Below are positions 21,165 to 32,449 of a stretch of DNA of 64,000 nt, piece by piece. Within the stretch, counting starts at the first letter, position 1, and the number at the start of each line of letters is the position of its first letter. The notes under the pieces are model-generated. The model was not told the origin of the DNA, ran no database searches, and worked only from the letters and a program-made list of their open reading frames with translations. Source of the stretch: Pseudocercospora fijiensis CIRAD86 (lineage: Eukaryota > Ascomycota > Dothideomycetes > Mycosphaerellales > Mycosphaerellaceae); the NCBI RefSeq assembly GCF_000340215.1, contig NW_006921535.1, positions 389,874 through 453,873 of the forward strand, given 5' to 3'. The position numbers and the translations under genes are program-made.

Positions 21165-23214
21165 CTAAACCGCACGAATCCCCTCTCTTTCCACATCGAA
21201 CTTCTCATCCAAAGCCGCTCCAGTACTCATGGCCCCACCAACCATAACCTCAGATTCCGCCCTCCGACTACTCCTTTCCACACCCTTCTTCTGTCTCGTC
21301 TCCCTCCTCCTCCGATCCTCAGCCATGCGTCTAATCAAAGCCGACTTCTCACGGATTTTGTGGCCGTAGCGATAGAAAATGAAGGGGATGGGGATGAACA
21401 GTGCCTCGAGAAGTCCGAGGAGCATGCCAGCCCAATTCGCACCGAGAGTTCGGTAAAGTGAAGGTCCGGCAAGTGGTAGGGTGGCGCCCATGACGGATCG
21501 TAATACGGCGTTTCCAGCGAGTGCGGATGCGGCGTAGATGCCGTAGGATTGGACGAGGTAGTTACTCGCGTAGATGAAGACACCTGCGTTTCCGGCACCG
21601 AAGGGAATGCCGGCTAAGATGGGCTTTACGATTGTCAGCTTGTAGTATTAACATGTTGTCGGTCGACTTACCACGATCCAATGCACATTCGGAGTGCAAG
21701 TCCAAGCAAAGATAATCTCGCCCGCAGGGATCAAAACGGAGGCAATGCACACCACGCTGACCATAGCTTCCGGATAAGGACGGTCGGTCTCGGGATCATG
21801 TTTATGCGCATTGATCATGCGGCGGATCAAGGGCTCTGAGACGATGACGACCATGCCGCCTATCCCGATGCCGGAAAATGAAAGGCCGGTAAATCCAGGT
21901 GTCCAGCCGCGTAGATCGCGGAACACGATTGGATATGCAACGAAGCAAAGATAGAGCACGCCATAAACGAGTGCTATATACACATCCCAGAACATGCTGC
22001 AATTCATCATTAGCTTTCTGACGTTCTGTGCATCTGAATCTCGTGGAGATCGTACCAAATGGGCTCCGTTACTGTCAAGATGAATGGTCTGGACAGGTTC
22101 AGCTTCAGTAGAGGCCAGAATTTCTCGGTGTCGTCGTAGCGGCTCCACCAGGTATTATCTCCAGTGTCTTTGCGCTTTTTGTGCGCCTTGCGTCTGAGAA
22201 GAGCAGGCGCATATGTCTCGGGCACCAAAGCAACGAGGATGCACGCAACGCCGGAAACTATCACAACGACCCCTGGCATGTCCGTCAGCCTCGAGGACGA
22301 ACAGATTTTGACATTTGTCGCAGCGCTTACAATTCGTCCACCTCCAACCCAGATATTGATACACGAACCCCCCTACGACCGGACCTGCGATTGCTTTAGT
22401 ACCTCGTCCGCCATTACGATGATGCCAACTCACCGATGACCGGACCATTCATTGGCCCAATGGACCACACGGAGAAGGCCAGCGCTCGGTGATCCTCGTC
22501 GACGATATCATTAACGGTTCCTGGAGCATTACTGATCATGGCGGCCGCGCAGAAAGCGCCCAAGAAACGAATGACCAGAATTGTTGCAATGTTCTTCGCA
22601 AGTGCGCAAGGGATGACAAGGACAACAAAAAGGGTCATGGTGATGAGATAGACGATCCGGCGACCATACATCTCGCTGAGTGGAGCGAGCACGACCGACC
22701 CAGTGGCCATACCGAGCAGATAGGTCGTCACTCCCAAGATGCCCTCGTTCTCCGACAGGCCCCACTCTTTGGTCATGCCTGGAATAGCAGAGGTATATGA
22801 AGTCGAGTACAGGACGGTAGAAGTGGTTGCTAAGCTGAAGATCATGATGACGATGCCTTTATACCAGAGGGCCCAGTCCTGTGGATTTTCTCTCGTGTCT
22901 TGGTCGAAATCGACTTCAAAAGCCATGTCCTGGGTAGCAGCGGTGCCGGCGGTGCCTTGAGTCCATGTTCGAGTTGGGACGATACCACCAACGGCGTTCG
23001 TCGAACTCGTCCTGGAGAGGTGGGGCTGAAGTGCATTGTCGGCCAAATCCTGACTGTGCCGGGTGTATCTTGAAGGTGTGGATGCTATGGAGATGCTGTC
23101 GGAAGCGGTAGAGACTGGGGATAAGGGTGGCTCGATAGACATGTGCGAAGGCCTTCTCTCGGCGACGGCAGGCTCCTTGGTGATGGAGTGGTCGGAATGC
23201 ATTTGGTCAGACAT
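21165..23214 (-). CDS. MFS transporter, DHA1 multidrug type, five exons
   Basis: Exons (minus order) 22434-23214, 22331-22384, 22056-22272, 21672-21996 and 21165-21623 give about 611 residues. The start at 23214 (MSDQMHSDHS) has A at -3. A disordered Ser/Thr-rich N terminus is followed by DFDQDTRENPQDWALWYKG, the typical pre-helix-1 signature of fungal DHA1 exporters. Then come STSYTSAIPGM, LAPLSEMYGRRIVYL (motif A), SVWSIGPMNGPVIGPVVGGF (motif C, assembled only after splicing) and the central-loop VPETYAPALL. The C-terminal tail is basic. All five junctions restore family motifs. Predicted plasma-membrane efflux pump; substrate unknown. Confidence 0.9.
21624..21671 (-). other. Intron 4 of MFS gene 21165-23214
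   Basis: 48 nt, GTAAGT..CGTAAAG with GCTGACAAT, phase 0. It joins VHWIV to PILAGIPFGAG. Confidence 0.85.
21997..22055 (-). other. Intron 3 of MFS gene 21165-23214
   Basis: 59 nt, GTACGA..AATTGCAG with GCTAATGA branch region, split Cys codon. Confidence 0.8.
22273..22330 (-). other. Intron 2 of MFS gene 21165-23214
   Basis: 58 nt, GTAAGC..CATGCCAG with GCTGAC branch site. It creates a Trp codon in RWTNWVVV. Confidence 0.85.
22385..22433 (-). other. Intron 1 of MFS gene 21165-23214
   Basis: 49 nt, GTGAGT..ATCGCAG. It joins GPVIG and PVVGGF through a split Gly codon. Confidence 0.85.
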
Positions 23215-25013
23215 GATAGGGGTGTGTTTGGTGGGACGAGCAGTGGGAAAAGCTGGGATACACGTCGTTTGCAATTGCGAAAGGATGCCAAGTCGGCTTG
23301 AATTAACAATAGGCGGCGTTAAAGACGGGTGTAATAGTGTGCATGGGAACAAGCTCTGTCCCGTGATGGATTCGCGATGGCGGCTAAGAAGGGTAGCTGG
23401 TGTTGGGAAGAGGGGGGCCAGGTGGATGGTGAAGTGCACCTACAAGATGTGAGCAAATTTCGCAGGCAAGGACGCGCTTTCTTCTTTTCCAAGTGGGACT
23501 CATGGCTTCGGCCAGCAGAAGGTGCTCGGGTCGCTAAAGCCGGCTGCATGCACTCAGTGGTAGGACAGTGTCCGGCTAGAGCAGGCGATGCGATGCGATG
23601 CGATGCTGGGATTTCGAATAGCGCGGCGTACTTCTCGATCAACTGCCTCTGTCACAATAAGCACATATGGACGAAGGTCGATGTGATGTTGACTGGCTGT
23701 TTCTCGGCATGGGCCAGCATTGTGGGTGTGACTTGGGTGCGTCTTGAATTCGCCATCGCCAATGGCTATTCATCTGGTCACACTACTCCGGATAATCGGC
23801 ACCAAAGGGCAGTGCGGCGCCCGTCCGCGCCATCAATGCTTGTCTGTTCAAGAATCAGCACGCGTAGAGATCGGTGCAGCAGACTCATCATTGGGGGTGC
23901 TGTACGCTACGTACCATCTCGATGCGCAATAATAATCACGAATGCGCTGGAGGAGAGGTCGGCATGGCTCCGCACATCGCACATCGATCGGCCTTGGCGA
24001 GACGGTATACAGCAAGCAATACCTGTGGTCAGCTGCAGCATCCTGCCGTGATCGAAGCAGTAGAACTATCGCCTCCCTCAGCATATTCAACGCCGCAAAA
24101 GGAATCTGGGTCCCGCGGCAGACTCGAGCTGTCGCGGTCAGTCCACTGTCGCATCTTGATTCTCGAACTCGCCACGTCAAGCTCTTTACACACCCTACTC
24201 CGTCAGCCTGTCCTGGCCAAATCTAGCACCAGTCACGTGCCCTTGTCTTGGCCAGCAGGCGGAGAAACACGGACATCGTACCTCCCAAGTCCCAGGATGT
24301 CTTCCAAAGCCGGAGCGCATGGTGGACGTGCAGCAGGGGTCCATGGCCGGCTCTTGACCAATCTCACAGAAATATCAGAATCACGATCAAACGGAAGAGC
24401 TCCACCCTAAGCGCCTGATGAGAGGCAGATGATGAAAGAAAGAGTGGTCAGCAAGAGGCAAGAGCCGCCCCAAACCTCAACCTCCGCGAACCGAACCGAA
24501 CCGAACCGAACCGCACGTGATGTGAGGCTCATAAGTATGAAACTAAAAGACAAAGACAGCCTCGGGAAAACGATCCACTAAGCCGGTGGCGGCAGAGCGG
24601 GAAGTAAGTAAGCTGCGACTTCAACTCTCACTCCTCTCGCATCCAGTCACAGCTGTCCATTCATCCGAGGCCTCCAAAAGACTCTCACTGCGAACGGAGA
24701 GCATATGCTTCCTCGGTCGAAGAATCGCATGGGGCGTTGCCGCCTTGCTGTACAAACATCGGACGAGATCGGGTAGGCGTAACTTATCTGCCACACCTGT
24801 GCTTTATAGGAACTCGGCTCTGCACCTATTGTGACGTGATGCCCCATCTTTAATCCTCTCCCCTCTTCAAACACGGACTTCTCCCCTTGATTGACAAGGA
24901 CATTGCTGTCTGAAAACTACCACTAACATCCCTGACCTCTCGACACGCTGGCGGACACATTGAAAAGCATTGCCTCGAGCATATTGTCTGTCCTTCCCCA
25001 GCTCCCTTCCACC
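23215..25013. promoter_or_regulatory. Divergent intergenic region, MFS / isocitrate lyase
   Basis: 1.8 kb with no supported gene; small frames on both strands lack domains. It should contain the promoters of both flanking genes. It has short tandem repeats at about 23585-23606 (GCGAT)n and 24488-24512 (GAACC)5. A GATA-type CTTATCTG lies near 24784, about 230 bp from the isocitrate lyase start. Regulatory meaning is inference. Confidence 0.5.
24488..24512 (+). repeat. (GAACC)5 tandem repeat
   Basis: Five perfect 5-bp units in the isocitrate lyase upstream region. Confidence 0.9.
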
Positions 25014-27234
25014 ATGTCTAGCGATGCGGAACAGCAGCACTTTGAGGAAGAGGTGAAAGAGCTGAAGCAGTGGTGGAATGATTCCAGATGGCGCTACACC
25101 CGCAGACCATATACTGCCGAGTCGATCGTCTCGAAGCGTGGAAGCATCAAGATTGAATACCCAAGTAATCAGATATCGAAAAAGCTATGGCGTATTGTGG
25201 AGCAAAGATTCCAGGTCAGTCATAACGCAAAGCATTGAGCCCAAAAGTATCATACTGATCTTGGAACAGAACAAAGATGCTTCCTTCACATTCGGCTGTC
25301 TTGATCCAGTCATGGTCACGCAGATGGCCAAGTACTTGGACACTGTCTACGTTTCCGGCTGGCAATCATCGAGCACTGCATCCAGCTCCAACGAGCCAGG
25401 TCCAGATCTTGCCGATTACCCGTACACAACTGTTCCAAACAAGGTCGAGCATCTGTTCATGGCCCAACTTTTCCACGATCGCAAGCAGCGCGAAGAACGC
25501 CTCAGCACCCCAGCTAGTGAACGATCGAAGCTCACCAACACTGACTTTTTGCGTCCAATCATCGCTGATGCCGATACGGGACACGGTGGTCTGACTGCAG
25601 TCATGAAACTGACCAAACTGTTCGTGGAGAAGGGTGCTGCTGGCATTCATATCGAGGATCAAATGCCAGGGACCAAGAAGTGTGGACACATGGCTGGAAA
25701 GGTGCTTGTTCCTGTAAATGAGCACATCAACAGACTGGTCGCCATCCGCGCTCAGGCCGACATCATGGGCGTCGACCTCCTCGCCGTGGCCAGAACTGAC
25801 TCCGAAGCCGCAACTCTGATCACCAGCACCATCGACTCTCGGGATCATGCCTACATTCTCGGAGCCACAAACCCAGCTCTCCAACCACTAAACGACCTCA
25901 TGGTTGCCGCCGAGCAAGCGGGAAAATTCGGTCCAGAACTGCAAGCTGTCGAAGACGCATGGAATGCTCAAGCTGGTCTCAAACTCTTCCACCAAGCCGT
26001 CGCCGACACCATCAACGCAGGCGTTCACGTCAACAAGCAAGGTCTCATCGACGAATTCAACAAGCAAGCAAAAGGCAAAAGCAATTCCGAAGCTCGCGCC
26101 ATCGCCAAGGGCCTCACTGGCGTAGACGTCCACTTCGACTGGGATTCTCCACGCACACGCGAAGGCTACTACCGCTACCAAGGCGGCACTCAATGCGCCG
26201 TGATGCGTGCATGCGCTTATGCTCCATACGCCGACATGATCTGGATGGAAAGTAAACTCCCCGACTACGCTCAAGCCAAAGAATTCGCCGATGGTGTCCA
26301 CGCCGTCTGGCCCGAACAAAAGTACGCCCCAGTCTCACTCCCCCCTTCCTTCTCAATNNNNNNNNNNNNNNNNNNNNNNNNNNNNNNNNNNNNNNNNNNN
26401 NNNNNNNNNNNNNNNNNNNNNNNNNNNNNNNNNNNNNNNNNNNNNNNNNNNNNNNNNTTTTTTCCCAAAAGGGGTGGGGGACCCTATAAAGGGGGGTTTT
26501 TGTTTCAAAAGGAAAGTTTTTTTGGGGGGTTTCCCCCGCCAGCAAAAGGGCAAAGCCTTTTCGGGGGCTGGGCCTTTCCCAAGGGGCTCCAGGGGGGGAG
26601 GGGCCCCTTTGGGGGGGGTTTTCCCCCGCCCCGGGGGGGGTTTTTCCGGTTCCAAGGGGGGCCCAAAAGGGCCCGAAAGGGGGCCAGGCCTTTTTCCCCC
26701 ATCCCCCCCCTTTTTTGGGGGGAAAAAAAAACCCCCCGCTTCCCCCAAACCAAAAAATTTCCCGGGGGGGTTCCCCCCTTTTGGCCCGAAAAAAAAAACC
26801 CCTTAATTTTCCCCCCCCCTTTTTTTTAAAATCCCCCCCCCCCCCCCCCCCCCCCCCCCCACTAACAAGACACCAGACTAGCCTACAACCTCTCCCCCTC
26901 CTTCAACTGGAAAACCGCCATGTCGGCTTCCGACCAAGAAACCTACATCACCCGCCTCGGCGCACTGGGGTACTGCTGGCAATTCATCACGTTGGCAGGC
27001 CTCCACTCCACCGCGCTCATCTCCGATCGCTTCTCCAAAAATTTCGCATCGAGAGGCATGCGCGCCTACGGAGAAATCGTGCAAGAGCCGGAAATCGAGG
27101 AAGGAGTGGAGGTGGTCAAACATCAGAAGTGGAGTGGGGCGAATTATGTCGATGGGTTGTTGCAGATGGTGCAAGGGGGGATAGCGAGTACGAGTGCGAT
27201 GGGGAAGGGGGTGACGGAGGAGCAGTTTAAGTAA
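25014..27234 (+). CDS. icl1: Isocitrate lyase (glyoxylate cycle), interrupted only by introns
   Basis: Cleaves isocitrate to succinate and glyoxylate, allowing growth on C2 compounds and fatty acids; usually peroxisomal or glyoxysomal in fungi. Start at 25014 (ACCATGTCT, strong context). Exons 25014-25214, 25270-26321 and 26877-27234 give 536 residues, the normal length. Signature residues include [13 protein letters not shown], the catalytic KKCGH (Cys about 205), [12 protein letters not shown] and [12 protein letters not shown]. The C terminus EEQFK is not an SKL-type signal. Assembled, the second intron contains 100 N and a homopolymer-rich block, but the flanking splice sites restore [17 protein letters not shown] exactly as in the family, so the coding sequence is judged complete. 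Also called acuD. Confidence 0.95.
25215..25269 (+). other. icl1: Intron 1 of isocitrate lyase
   Basis: 55 nt, GTCAGT..GGAACAG. It joins EQRFQ to [13 protein letters not shown]. Confidence 0.85.
26358..26457. other. Assembly gap (100 N)
   Basis: Exactly 100 N placed directly after CTTCTCAAT. A round-number gap, so its true size is unknown and may be zero or negative. Confidence 0.97.
26458..26860 (+). other. Corrupted, homopolymer-expanded copy of isocitrate lyase sequence plus poly-C
   Basis: The block is built from homopolymer runs, but its base order tracks about 26040-26357, just upstream. For example, CCCGAAAAAAAAAACCCC stands for CCCGAACAAAAGTACGCCCC, and the block ends TTTTTTTTAAAAT where the real sequence has TTCCTTCTCAAT. 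It is followed by 28 C (26833-26860). It looks like the low-quality tail of a read of the same locus, not a genomic duplication. Confidence 0.85.
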
Positions 27235-28150
27235 GAGGAGAGTAGAGATTTCTACGGAGAGAAAATGTATATAGGTGTGTCTGTGTGTGTGTAGTGCTAG
27301 AAGAAAAAAATTTTTGGTATGGGGGTGTATACGAATAACTTAGTAGGAGGACATAACTTCTTCTTCTTCTTCTACTCTACTGTTTTCCATCATCCACATC
27401 ACATCGCATCGCATCGCAGCCACTATATACTAATACCGCAGCCTCCTCGGTATATATATATATATATTACAATCTCAAGCGTAATCGGGATCTGCCATCT
27501 AATTATTATTATATACCTCTACGAACTCCTATCTAACGCTATTTCTTAGAGAGTAGTAGTTATATATAGTTAAGCACAGATCAAATCTAGATTGAGGTAG
27601 CTGGTAATAAGTCCGTCGTCTACCTTATCCGTCTATTGTTCCATGCCCAATCGTCGGCTATTGGCTGGCTCGTTATTATGTGTACCTATTGTCAAAGCAA
27701 GCAAAATCGAGTGGTCAAAGCTGCAAGTCAACCGTCATTTTCCAGAGAGAGACCAGGTCCGAATTGCAGCAAAGGGACCACTAAGCAAAGGCAACATTGT
27801 ATTCGTAACGATAGCATCACAGGCAGTAGTAGCTGATCGATGATAAGAGATTGGAAGAGAGGAAGCTGTAAATGTCTAGAATGTGTTCCATGAATTCACT
27901 GAGAGAGCTAGCTGTCTGGTCATTAGACGGGGGCTTCGATTATATCGTTTGTCTGGGGGGAGGATAGCAGCAAACGCCAGCCCTTATCAACGCCTCTCGT
28001 CCCGTCCAGGTATCTCGTTTAATCATAATGCCCGATCACGCGACGCCCCCAATAACCCCAAAAAGTCGAAATGTCGTTGCTTGAAGTACGTCCAGCAGCC
28101 ATGCACTCATGTCCTCTCACAGTCCCGTGCCTTCACTGGCAAAGCTGTAA
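27235..28150. other. Intergenic between convergent genes
   Basis: 3' flanks of isocitrate lyase and the FHA gene. It contains GT- and CTT-rich simple sequence, a (TA)9 run at 27451-27468 and a TA-rich stretch to about 27560 that may be a short RIP-affected fragment. No supported gene. Confidence 0.5.
27451..27468 (+). repeat. (TA)9 microsatellite
   Basis: Nine TA units downstream of isocitrate lyase. Confidence 0.9.
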
Positions 28151-30280
28151 TCAACCAAGGTAATCAATCGCTTGCTGGGCATAAGGGCTCATGAGGAAAG
28201 CTGCAAAGCCTGCAGCACCGATTCCAGCATAACCGACCAGCTTCGCAGCCTCAACAACCACAGTCTTCATGGTGCTGCGCTTTGGTTGCTTCTGCTTGCG
28301 TCGATGTGATACTCCACGCGTGCTAGTTGCGGCATCGACCTTGGCCGATTTCCTCGCTGCAGACTCGTTGCTCTCGTCCACTTCCATCTCGTCAGCCTTA
28401 CGCTTGGTTCCTGTAGAAAGGACCTCCTCTGGATAGATGAGGTCTGGATAGATGATGTCCTCGTTAGCGTGCTTAGTACGCACGGAAGCCAAGCCAACGA
28501 CCGTCTTCTGTGGTGGCTGGGCCGTCGTACTCTTAGCCGGCTCCTCGACGAGATTGTCAATAGCAATCCTGTCAGCATTAGCAGTAGTAGTCGAAATCGG
28601 AGCTGTCTGCCATGTGTTATACGCCGGGTTCGGAGGAGAGCAGTACGAAGCTGTTGGCATCTGCGAGTCCAGTCCGAATGTTGGAGTAGAAGTAGAGGCA
28701 CCGAACATTGTCGGTGGTGCGAAGTGGGTTGGTGCGATGTCCTTCTCGGTGTGATCGATTTGATATCCGAATGACGACACACTGGTTGCGGTGACATCCC
28801 ATCGACTATTACCGGGCAAGTCAGTAGCCGGATACATCAAGCTGTTGCCGAATGATCCTGGGTACCCGTACGTGCAAGTTGATGTTGGCTTCTCAGCAAG
28901 CCCGTGCACTTCTGCTTTCTTCTCGCCAATTTCTTCCGCCGGAGGTTGAGAACTTCGAACGGGATCGTAGCGAGGCTTGCTCGGCAAGGCATAGCTCTGA
29001 ACTGGACTCATCGGCATGTATGGTGGACTGCTAGGCTCATCCGTAGTGCCGAGCTCCGGAGATGGCTCGCGAACTGATGGGCACTCCTGCTCGTCAAGCT
29101 CTGACTCGCCGTTCTCATCGTCGACGTCGGAATCGTTGTGAGCATCACTATCGATGTCGTAGTCAGCCTCATCAAGCTCTTCCATGTCCATGCTGCCGAC
29201 GTCGTACTCGTAGTCATCTCCTTCGGATCCGGAATCTGGATACAACGGTTCGTCGTCAGAATCGCTTCTCGGTGCATTCAAGATCTGAGAGAGTCCGGTG
29301 TTTCGCAGCATTGTATCGGCTTCTGCTTCCGATTCTGTCTCATAGGCGGGAGATCGGGCTGGCTGTCCAGTGATGGACTCCGGCACGATGATTGGAGCAT
29401 CGCGGTCGACGGACTCTTGAATGGTGCTGGGCATCGTTGGCCGAATAGCACGAGTGAAGACAAGCTCATCCTCCTCATCGGCGTCAAGATCGATGACGCT
29501 CTTTGGTGCGACGGATGTGCTGTCGAGGTCGATGGGTTGTGATTGAGAGCCTGGCTTCATCTTGTACTGCTCGGGTGTTGTCTTTGCCGATGAGTGTTCG
29601 CGTGGGTTGCTTCCGATAGAGTCGTCGTCACTCTCAAAATCGGACTGATCAGATTCGACAGGAAGGTGGAAGCCGCGGGCAGTAATTGGCGATCGACTCG
29701 AGGTTGGTGCGGCGGTAATGTCGGCGAAGCGCTTAAAGGTGAGGGAGACGCCGTCGTGCGTATCTGGGAAGGAGAAAGAGTCAGAAGGGCTGTACTTGTA
29801 GGAGTCAATGAAGTGATTGAATTCCCACTCACCCTTGCCACGCGAGACAGTATCACCCAACTTGATCACGTCACCCGTCTTCAGCGTGAATGGGACATTA
29901 GGCTGCAGCTTGGTATCATTCACAGTGGTGCCGTGGAGGCTGCTTTTGTCGGTGATGGTGACTTGACGTCCCGGAGGCTGCCACGGACTGGCCCTCAACT
30001 CGGCGTGGGTGCGGGAGACAACGGGGCAGTCGAAGAGAGCGTTGTGGGCCGTCGGCCGCATATTCTTGAAATCCGACTTGGACGCTCGACCGATGATGCA
30101 GGCGGTGCCGGGAAGCAGCTCGATCGTTCGCCGGTCGCTCGAGTTGGAGGTCAAGGAGACGGTGATGGCTAGCACAAGCACAGGTCAGCTGGCGGAAGCA
30201 TACAGATGGAGCACAGATAACATACAGTGTGAAGAGAGGCGACCTTTCGGAACGGCGGCGGAAGCTGACGAGGAAGCCAT
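28151..30280 (-). CDS. FHA-domain protein with C-terminal hydrophobic tail
   Basis: Exons 30226-30280 and 28151-30168 give about 690 residues. The FHA (phosphothreonine-binding) domain occupies about residues 20-130, with CIIGRASKSD, VVSRTHAEL and the variant loop SSLHGTTVND in place of the usual NG turn. A long acidic, Ser/Asp/Glu-rich disordered region follows (about 200-400), then a basic patch (RRKQKQPKRS). The C terminus is Gly/Ala-rich and hydrophobic (AAKLVGYAGIGAAGFAAFLM), compatible with a tail anchor. Whether it sits in the nuclear envelope, ER or elsewhere is unknown. The start at 30280 (MASSSASAAV) is preferred; an in-frame Met at 30319 would add 13 residues. It is divergent from RPC1. 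Confidence 0.82.
30169..30225 (-). other. Intron in FHA gene
   Basis: 57 nt, GTATGT..GTGCTAG with GCTGAC branch site. It joins RLSSH to SITVSLTSNSSDRR. Confidence 0.8.
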
Positions 30281-30838
30281 ATTGTTTGCTTCAACGTCTT
30301 GGTGGAAGCCGAAGGGCATGGTGGTGACAGGGCGCGCAGGCTGAGCGTCGGCGTCGGGAGAAGTTGGCGTCGGGAGAAGTTGGGTAGAGGTCAGCGACGA
30401 CGGTATGGACAGCTGTGGGCGGGAGGTGTTGGTTCCGCTGTCGTCCGAAGAAAGAGGGTGAAGCACAGAAGTGCACCGAGAGCAGTGCAGAGGCCAGGCC
30501 AGGCCAGGCGTGGTGGTGGTGATATCTGATACGCGGGGCTTCTGACTGGGGCGGAGCGTGACCTGTCGGAGGAGCTACCAGCTAGGCGGCCCGCTGTCTG
30601 CCTTGGACCACAAAAGCTGGGGGCAGTAGCTAGTTCTACAGATTGGCGTGCTCTGGCTGTGGCACTGCGCAGTCTGCTTCGATGCCTTGTGCCTGATACT
30701 GCAGAAGCCAACATCGACTCCTCGACGCATGTGCGGCCTCTTGATGTCGAGCTGTATCGATAGGCACTACGTAGGCAGCCACGCATGGACCGCGCCTGCC
30801 CCGCTCTAGCCCCATTCGTCCTTAGCCCAAAGCTGGCA
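30281..30838. promoter_or_regulatory. Upstream region of FHA gene
   Basis: Non-RIP sequence up to the TA target site of the Tc1-like element. Together with 34435-34580 it would have formed a divergent FHA/RPC1 promoter of about 700 bp before the insertion. Confidence 0.5.
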
Positions 30839-30840
30839 TA

Positions 30841-30867
30841 CTGAGGGTTGGCTTTTACCTGTCACTC
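30841..30867 (+). repeat. Tc1-like element left inverted repeat
   Basis: 27 bp, exact inverted copy of 34406-34432; preceded by TA. Confidence 0.93.
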
Positions 30868-30984
30868 GGCCGCGGGGAAGCCTGCGAGTGCTAAGCGGCT
30901 CACCGCTACTAATTTTGTTAGGCACTTTGCTCGTAGAATAGTATATCTTCCTCCCTTCTACGTACCTACGTATATAGTGCATTT

Positions 30985-32215
30985 TAAAGCCAAAGTTGTC
31001 GCTATAAAGTAGTAGTATAGCCGTTTCCGAGGTATTATAAGGTAAAGAATACGACTAGGTAAAGAGCTTAGCGTAGAACACTAAGAGTTGCTAAAGGACT
31101 GCTTTGCGTAAGGCAAAGATATCTATTAAACTATAGAGACAAGTCGACTACCTATCTATAAGCGTACGGTATATAGAGCCCTCGATAACTAGTAGTTATT
31201 TAGCGAGATCTACCCTCCTTATATTATAAAGCGAGGCCGTAAGACTATTCTTAATAATAAGTAAGAGATATTTATTAAGGCGTTATTATCTAACCGACCG
31301 GACTCGTACTTTATAAAAGTAATATAGGCGCTTATCGACGAGTAGCCGGAGCTTTAAAAGATACTAAAATATACGCATTTATCGAGTATCTTAAAGCAGC
31401 GTAGTTAGAGGCATAAATCGGTATAAAGGAAGGCGAAGGAGCGCAACCTATTACTAAGGGCTCTATAGATATTTAGGTACGCTAAATAGCCGATAGATAG
31501 GCTAATATTTATCGACGAGACTACTTATAATTAGAAGACTAGTTAGCGGAAGTACAGATAGTCTCTAAAGGGCATTAATTGCAAAGACTTCCGGTACGCG
31601 TAGCGAGAAGTAAGGTAGTCTATACTACCCGCTTTTACTATTAATAGCTATCTGCCTTATACGATTAGTCGATAAGGCTTAATAACTCGAGAGATCTTCG
31701 TCGCTTAGTTAACTAAATAGGTAATACCTTGCCTCGAAGGCTATCCGCCGATAATCTTTATAATAGATAATGCTAGTATCTACTATAGCTCGGAGGTAAG
31801 GGAGGCGATATTGTTAGCTAGTTACTAACTCGAATACCTACCTCTATACTTACCGGATTTAAATCCTATCGAACAGACCTTTAACTGCTTAAAGTGCTAT
31901 ATTAAGAGGCACATTCGAGACGTAGAATGCTTCTTAAACTTTAGCGACTTCTTATATTATTACCTATAGCGATATTAAGGGCCGAGGGTATAGAAACTCT
32001 TTAAATATGCCGGATATAACGTTTACTACCTAGATTTCGCGTTTTCTAAAAAGGGCTTCGTTAGTGCCGCCGGCTACGTATAAGATCTAATAGGTCTCGA
32101 TCCGGAAGAGTCTGCCTAGTATAACTAGTGTCTTTATACGCCGCTAGCGTCGATTAGTAAGTAGATTAAGGATATAGATAGCGACGAAGAATCTAAAGAA
32201 GAATAGGAGTAATAA
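30985..32215 (+). pseudogene. Tc1-like DDE transposase relic
   Basis: Ignoring RIP stops, one frame keeps the full catalytic triad. Asp codon 31514-31516 is in LIFIDETTY, Asp codon 31766-31768 in IFIIDNAS, and Glu codon 31871-31873 in LPDLNPIEQ. The second Asp and Glu are 34 residues apart (DD34E, Tc1 type). All three are in one frame, so damage is by substitution and not by indels here. An N-terminal helix-turn-helix region is expected before 31400 but is too degraded to define. Confidence 0.85.
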
Positions 32216-32449
32216 CGTAACGTAGCGGTAGAATGCGCTAGTGCGACTAGCGCGCTCGAGCCCGAGAAGTGTTATAAATGTTCGAATTCTAGGCTTTTAT
32301 ATAAAGATAAAATCTCAATATATAACGCAATATAATACTAGATATTTAATATATAGAATGTGTTTAGTCTAATTAGTCCGCGCCTGTAATAATTATAAAA
32401 AATAATAGTATAAACGTTATATAGTACTACGAGAAGTAGAGCCTAAATT

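Larger units (their letters stand above)
26322..26876 (+). other. icl1: Intron 2 of isocitrate lyase, inflated by assembly artefact
   Basis: Donor GTACGC at 26322, CACTAACAAG branch site near 26860 and acceptor ACACCAG ending 26876. Splicing yields a Lys codon and the family-typical [13 protein letters not shown]. The real intron is inferred to be about 80 nt: 36 nt before the gap, a poly-C tract and the 16-nt 3' end. The rest is the N gap and miscalled duplicate sequence. Confidence 0.8.

Noticed and set aside
26458..26832. Gly/Pro/Phe-rich protein and tandem G/C tracts as a novel gene or structural element
   Set aside because: Matches the upstream isocitrate lyase sequence after homopolymer collapse and follows an N gap; sequencing artefact.
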